Shown: positions 6,136-8,638 of the stretch, one piece after another
Numbering within the stretch: position 1 is the stretch's first letter
Layout of the letters: the number at the start of each line of letters is the position of its first letter
Source of the DNA: JAUYIV01 sp040882645
GTDB taxonomy: Bacteria > Actinomycetota > Acidimicrobiia > Spongiisociales > UBA11373
Length of the DNA stretch: 8,638 nt
NCBI GenBank assembly: GCA_040882645.1
Contig: JBBEAX010000005.1
Coordinates: forward strand, 1 to 8,638
Direction of reading: 5' to 3'
The notes under the pieces: model-generated
Databases searched by the model: none
Told to the model about the DNA's origin: nothing
Seen by the model: only the letters and a program-made list of their open reading frames with translations
Position numbers and translations under genes: made by a program

Positions 6136-7344
6136 ATGGACATCTTCGACCTCGATTCCCTGCTGGCTCAGCTGATCCTCGGGCTCGGTGCCGCGCTGGT
6201 GATTGGGAACGGGTTTGCGCTCGTTCAGGCCAAACGGGGCGTGAAGCCAAAGGGTGCCGAAGGTGACTTGCGCCGTGGACGGGCGTGGTTCCTGCTGGCC
6301 GTCGGCCTGGTCATCGCGATATGGGGGGCGACGAGCCTGCTCGCCGGTAGCAGTGACCCCGAGCCTGCCACCACCACTTCCACTACCGCCGGCGCATTGG
6401 CGACCACAACAAGTGCGCCGAGCACGACGACGATCGTCGCCCTGAAATACGAGGTGACAGGGGTGCTTCCCGACGGACGGGCATACATCGTCACCGGCCT
6501 CGACAAGGCCGAAGTCGTCCAAGGAATTCAGGTCGCCATCCAGATCTTTGCCGGCCCCGAGCAGCTGGTTCTGGGGATCACGACTCTCGATCGATCAAGA
6601 CTCGACTCGGAGGTCCCCATCTGGGAGGGAGACACCCTCAGGGTTCCCGCCGGTGATTGGACGGTCTCGATCGCGACCTACGACCACGTGCTGGAACGCG
6701 CCGAAGTTGACGACCGCGACACGATCGCTGCCGCGATCCATGGCTATTCGGTCAACGGGATGCCCGCCCTGGCACTCGAGTTCCCGCTGAGCTTCCCGGC
6801 GGATGAGGAGATTCCCTTCCAGATGGAGGTCCAATACGAGACCTTCACCGTCCGGCGCCGCTGCGATCCGGACCTCGCCCGGAGTTGCTCGTCGAACGGG
6901 ATGATCCAGGTTCTCGCCCTCAGCGACACCGTCGCTCCCGCCCCACCCGAACCGCCCGACACGATCGGCGTCGAGGCAATGCACACCGGCGACACGGTGC
7001 GGTTCTTGGTGCTCGGCATGAACCCCGACGGCCCGGGCTTCTACGGCCGGGTGGACCACGCCAGGGATCAGGCCTCGCTTGAGGAACTCTGGACGCTCTA
7101 TGCGATCCCGGGAGAGCCGCCGGTCGTCGACCTGGACAGCCATCTCGTGCTGTTCTACGCCATACCCGACGACGCCTGTCCGGATGATCTGCTCTACATG
7201 CACATGCAGGACGAGCTCATCGCCGAGTTCCGGCAGCCATTCGGAGCATGCCTCCAGCCTCTGATTCCAACGTCGTACGCGGTGTCGATCGACAGGAGCA
7301 GCGTCCCGGGGCTCGTCATCCCCACCTGGAACCCGGAGGGTTGA
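6136..7344 (+). CDS. Membrane-anchored protein with Thr-rich linker and unknown exported domain
   Basis: I do not recognise this 402-residue protein. Two hydrophobic segments (about 8-30 and 50-70) form an N-terminal hairpin, with a basic loop QAKRGVKPKG (31-40) that is probably cytoplasmic. A Thr/Ser/Ala/Pro-rich linker (about 73-99) follows, of a kind common in cell-wall-spanning actinobacterial proteins. The remaining 300 residues are probably outside the cell and beta-rich. They contain four cysteines (243, 251, 348, 372) that could form two disulfides, and a short proline-rich spacer APAPPEPPD (268-276) splits them into two parts. The start at 6136 is the first ATG of the frame and sits directly against the heptamer array. 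No -10 hexamer is close by, so unlike its neighbours it is not obviously leaderless. It is divergent from PhzF and followed by the tRNA gene. The coding pattern is clear; the function is unknown. Confidence 0.8.
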   Translation: MDIFDLDSLLAQLILGLGAALVIGNGFALVQAKRGVKPKGAEGDLRRGRAWFLLAVGLVIAIWGATSLLAGSSDPEPATTTSTTAGALATTTSAPSTTTIVALKYEVTGVLPDGRAYIVTGLDKAEVVQGIQVAIQIFAGPEQLVLGITTLDRSRLDSEVPIWEGDTLRVPAGDWTVSIATYDHVLERAEVDDRDTIAAAIHGYSVNGMPALALEFPLSFPADEEIPFQMEVQYETFTVRRRCDPDLARSCSSNGMIQVLALSDTVAPAPPEPPDTIGVEAMHTGDTVRFLVLGMNPDGPGFYGRVDHARDQASLEELWTLYAIPGEPPVVDLDSHLVLFYAIPDDACPDDLLYMHMQDELIAEFRQPFGACLQPLIPTSYAVSIDRSSVPGLVIPTWNPEG

Positions 7345-7381
7345 ACCCGGCAGCGAACCATGAAATCGATCTACGCACCTT

Positions 7382-7394
7382 GGGTTGACAACCC
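7382..7394. promoter_or_regulatory. Perfect 13-bp palindrome overlapping the tRNA -35 element
   Basis: GGGTTG, a central A, and CAACCC form a perfect inverted repeat that contains the whole TTGACA. It could be a protein-binding operator, or a chance feature of a strong -35. As a hairpin it would be short and has no T-tract, so a terminator for the upstream gene is less likely. Confidence 0.4.
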
Positions 7395-7410
7395 GACGGT
7401 GCGGTACCAT
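7385..7410 (+). promoter_or_regulatory. Candidate tRNA-Gly promoter (TTGACA ... TACCAT)
   Basis: A perfect -35 consensus TTGACA (7385-7390) and a -10-like TACCAT (7405-7410) precede the tRNA by 10 nt. The spacer is only 14 nt, shorter than the usual 16-18. Either the promoter is unusual, the true -10 is different, or a base was lost. The position right before a tRNA gene still makes it a credible promoter. Confidence 0.5.
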
Positions 7411-7420
7411 CGCCAGCCTC

Positions 7421-7491
7421 GCGGGCGTAGTTCAATGGCAGAACACGAGCTTCCCAAGCTCGGAGTGAGGGTTCGATTCCCTTCGCCCGCT
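7421..7491 (+). tRNA. tRNA-Gly, anticodon CCC
   Basis: A complete cloverleaf can be drawn. The acceptor stem GCGGGCG/CGCCCGC (7421-7427 with 7484-7490) is perfect and followed by discriminator T7491. The D-stem is GTTC/GAAC (7430-7433 with 7441-7444). The anticodon stem is CGAGC/GCTCG (7446-7450 with 7458-7462) with loop TTCCCAA, giving anticodon CCC at 7453-7455, which reads GGG. The variable loop is 4 nt. The T-stem is GAGGG/CCCTT with one G-T pair, and its loop is TTCGATT (7472-7478). The 3' CCA is not encoded. A G run and assembly gap begin six bases downstream, but the gene itself is intact. Confidence 0.97.
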
Positions 7492-7496
7492 CGAGT

Positions 7497-7549
<53 letters not shown>

Positions 7550-7569
7550 CCGCGGGGGGCCGCCCTCCC

Positions 7570-7597
7570 GCGATTCGCGATTCGCAATTCGCAATTC
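7570..7597 (+). repeat. Heptamer array D: (GCGATTC)x2 (GCAATTC)x2
   Basis: Four units, the first two GCGATTC and the last two GCAATTC, ending in GAC like array C. It is the left arm of an inverted pair with 7694-7707. The enclosed core holds the CTCGCTCCGCTCG 13-mer (7608-7620) and a terminator-like hairpin. Confidence 0.93.
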
Positions 7598-7667
7598 GAC
7601 AGACGCCCTCGCTCCGCTCGGCGCCAATCCAGAATTCTTACAGTTGTTGGAGCGGTCAACGCGAGTC

Positions 7668-7693
7668 GGCCGCCCTTTGGGCGGCCTTCCTTC
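7668..7693 (+). terminator. Hairpin with short pyrimidine tail, probable terminator
   Basis: GGCCGCCC (7668-7675) pairs perfectly with GGGCGGCC (7679-7686) around a TTT loop, followed by TTCCTTC on the plus strand. It is a plausible intrinsic terminator for transcription arriving from the tRNA side, although the T-tract is weak. It sits inside the inverted heptamer pair, just before the right-hand arm. Confidence 0.5.
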
Positions 7694-7707
7694 GAATTGC
7701 GAATTGC
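7694..7707 (-). repeat. Heptamer array E: inverted (GCAATTC)x2
   Basis: Two copies of GAATTGC on the plus strand are the reverse complement of the last two units of array D. They lie between two hairpins in the convergent region upstream of the 7749 stop codon. Confidence 0.85.
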
Positions 7708-7741
7708 AGAGTCCGGAGCCTTGAAAGGGGCCCCGGACTCT
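7708..7741 (-). terminator. Hairpin just downstream of the 7749-8336 gene
   Basis: AGAGTCCGG (7708-7716) pairs with CCGGACTCT (7733-7741). After one mismatch the stem continues with GCC/GGC. It begins 7 nt past the stop codon of the minus-strand gene, the expected place for its terminator. No T-tract follows on that strand; on the plus strand it is followed by TCTTCTC. It may serve both converging transcription units. Confidence 0.45.
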
Positions 7742-7748
7742 CTTCTCG

Positions 7749-8336
7749 TCAGGCTCCGGGTCCAGGGCCGAAGCCTCGGCCGCCCGGGCCTCGCCCGCGG
7801 AACGGGCGATCGCCTGGCTCGGGGAGCGGGTTGTTCACCATCTCGGTGATCCGCTCCTCGGCCCCGGCGAGGATCTCGGCCTTCTCGTCCTCGGTGATCC
7901 GGCCGTTCTCCACGGCCAGATCGAGCCGCTCTTCACACAGTGCCAGCAGGTGATCGATGACTTCATCGGCGGACGATTCGTTGGCCTCGGCGATCTCGGC
8001 GATCGTCTCGTACTCACCGAGCGCCTCGCGCATTTCGGTGGCGTCGAGTCCGAGGAAATCAGCCACAGCCACCAGGCCCATGAAGGCCCGGACATGCCCC
8101 CGGCCCGGCCCCCGGAAGGAGCCGACCAGGTGCTCGGCCACGGCGGCTGCCTGGGTGTCGTCAATCGTCCCGTCCTCGACGAGCGGAGCGAGTTGTTCCA
8201 AGATCCGGCTGTATGCCGGTGCGTCGGTCACGTCGGCGGTGTCGTCGTCGCTGGTCTGGGCGGCCAGGGCGATGCCTGACATCGCCAGGGCGGCGACCAC
8301 CACCAGCGTGATCCCGATCTTGAGCGTGTGCTTCAC
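7749..8336 (-). CDS. Small secreted helical protein with Gly/Pro/Arg-rich C-terminus
   Basis: I cannot name a function for this 195-residue protein. Residues 1-25 form a clear Sec signal peptide: basic start KHTLK, hydrophobic core, and IALA before a likely cut near residue 25 or 26. The mature part is acidic and helical. It has two related segments, LVEDGTIDDTQAAAVAEHL (52-70) and LAVENGRITEDEKAEILAGA (140-159). These follow the pattern L-x-x-x-V-x-x-G-x-I-T/D-x-x-x-A seen in many small actinobacterial secreted proteins. The last 25 residues are rich in G, P and R. There is one cysteine (C134). The start is GTG at 8334-8336, with GGAGG 7 nt upstream, so this gene has a leader. It is divergent from dcd across a repeat-filled intergenic region. 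The coding call is secure. Confidence 0.85.
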   Translation of the reverse strand: MKHTLKIGITLVVVAALAMSGIALAAQTSDDDTADVTDAPAYSRILEQLAPLVEDGTIDDTQAAAVAEHLVGSFRGPGRGHVRAFMGLVAVADFLGLDATEMREALGEYETIAEIAEANESSADEVIDHLLALCEERLDLAVENGRITEDEKAEILAGAEERITEMVNNPLPEPGDRPFRGRGPGGRGFGPGPGA

Positions 8337-8343
8337 GAGAGAA

Positions 8344-8348
8344 CCTCC
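8344..8348 (-). promoter_or_regulatory. Strong Shine-Dalgarno (GGAGG) deciding a GTG start
   Basis: On the minus strand GGAGG lies 7 nt before the GTG at 8336. This fixes the start of the secreted protein. It contrasts with the TANNNT-then-start layout of the neighbouring first genes. Confidence 0.75.
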
Positions 8349-8413
8349 ATTCGATTACTGAGGCCACTCTCCGGGAGCCTTGTTCGGGAATTGTGAAGCG
8401 GAGGTAGTAATTC

Positions 8414-8434
8414 GCAATGCGCAATGAGCAATGC
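8414..8434 (+). repeat. Heptamer array F: GCAATGC, GCAATGA, GCAATGC
   Basis: Three units of a GCAATGM variant of the GCAATTC family, preceded by a degenerate TTC. It is the left arm of an inverted pair with 8528-8548, with 20 of 21 positions complementary. Confidence 0.9.
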
Positions 8435-8439
8435 GCGGC

Positions 8440-8531
8440 GCGCGAGAGTTCTCCGATCAGATCACGCTTGGACCGCATTGCCGCGGCGCGAGAAGGTTCT
8501 CCGATCCGATCGGGCTCACCGCGTTGCGCAT
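8440..8531. repeat. Imperfect 46-bp tandem duplication inside the inverted heptamer pair
   Basis: Copy 1 (8440-8485) and copy 2 (8486-8531) align through GCGCGAGA, TTCTCCGATC, GATC and ACCGCATTGC/ACCGCGTTGC. Copy 2 has two extra bases before TTCTCC and two fewer later. Both keep dyads: GAGA before TCTC, and GATC-N-GATC, extended to CGATCCGATCG in copy 2. No ORF is visible here. The duplication fills the loop between arrays F and G. Confidence 0.75.
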
Positions 8532-8548
8532 TGCTCATCGCGCATTGC
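8528..8548 (-). repeat. Heptamer array G: inverted GCAATGM x3
   Basis: The plus strand reads GCATTGC, TCATCGC, GCATTGC, the reverse complement of array F with one mismatch. It ends about 30 nt upstream of the dcd -10 element. The 257-nt stretch 8337-8593 otherwise holds only the tandem duplication and the two flanking expression signals. Confidence 0.88.
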
Positions 8549-8579
8549 GAGGCCACCAGCGACGCCTACACGCCCTCCC

Positions 8580-8585
8580 TAACCT
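8580..8585 (+). promoter_or_regulatory. Putative -10 element (TAACCT) for leaderless dcd
   Basis: TAACCT lies 8 nt before the ATG at 8594, with no Shine-Dalgarno between. It is identical, with its preceding CCC, to the hexamer in front of the ABC transporter gene at 2754. No convincing -35 is seen. Confidence 0.5.
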
Positions 8586-8593
8586 GTCACGCA

Positions 8594-8638
8594 ATGATCC
8601 TCTCCGATGTCTCCATCCGGGCAGCGATCGAGCTGGGC
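8594..8638 (+). CDS. dcd: dCTP deaminase, N-terminal fragment (truncated by window end)
   Basis: Only 15 codons are present, reading MILSDVSIRAAIELG. This matches the conserved N-terminus of dCTP deaminases (M-I/L-L-S-D-x-x-I-R-x-x-I-x-x-G). These convert dCTP to dUTP, or directly to dUMP in bifunctional actinobacterial forms. The catalytic part lies outside the window. The apparent leaderless -10 element 8 nt upstream supports this ATG as a true start. Because the evidence is one short motif, the name remains probable rather than certain. Confidence 0.7.
   Translation, partial: MILSDVSIRAAIELG

Noticed and set aside
8414..8548. Inverted heptamer arrays as terminal inverted repeats of a classical insertion sequence.
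   Set aside because: The enclosed 93 nt has no coding capacity, no target-site duplication could be identified, and the ends are tandem repeats rather than unique termini. A non-autonomous element remains possible and is raised as a finding.

Overview
The window looks like a piece of a metagenome-assembled or draft actinobacterial genome, most likely Acidimicrobiia-like. The evidence is high G+C, frequent GTG starts, Thr/Ala-rich linkers behind membrane anchors, and several genes whose -10 hexamer (TANNNT) lies only 6-8 nt before the start codon with no Shine-Dalgarno, which is the leaderless-mRNA layout common in Actinobacteria. The lineage is an inference from style, not from a marker gene. 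Three 10-N assembly gaps interrupt the window, each preceded by a pure G run (10, 15 and 42 nt). These runs look like sequencing or assembly artefacts and should not be read as biology.

Layout. On the minus strand (2488 down to 19) lies a tightly coupled operon of homoserine kinase (thrB), a DinB-fold protein and a winged-helix protein of the HTH_42 (AlkZ/YcaQ-like) family. The genes are joined by two consecutive 4-nt ATGA overlaps. Divergent from it, on the plus strand, is a two-gene ABC-2 type exporter (ATPase 2766-3668, permease 3658-4461), then a RimJ/RimL-type GNAT acetyltransferase (4602-5168). A convergent PhzF-family isomerase/epimerase follows (5208-6005, minus). Next is a plus-strand membrane-anchored protein of unknown function with a Thr-rich stalk and a large exported domain (6136-7344), then a tRNA-Gly(CCC) gene (7421-7491). 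A small secreted helical protein with a Gly/Pro/Arg-rich tail lies on the minus strand (7749-8336). The first 15 codons of a probable dCTP deaminase (dcd) run off the right edge.

The most unusual property is between the genes. Every intergenic stretch longer than 30 nt, except the 76 nt in front of the tRNA, carries a short tandem array with a 7-bp period. There are three unrelated families: GCAATTC with its GCAATGM variant, TGGAGAC, and GCCAACA. Five arrays are exactly four units (28 bp) and a sixth is four units plus a 5-nt partial. The GCAATTC-type arrays occur as inverted pairs around a 90-150 nt core, making hairpin-like elements in divergent-promoter or convergent-terminator regions. 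The TGGAGAC arrays abut a stop codon (PhzF) and a start codon (the 6136 gene). This heptamer-array system, combined with leaderless promoters, is what I would follow up. No CRISPR array, transposase or prophage gene is visible.

Functionally the genes are a mix: threonine biosynthesis, possible DNA-repair or thiol-linked accessory functions, export, acetylation and nucleotide metabolism. The only clear working units are the ATPase/permease pair and the thrB-led operon.
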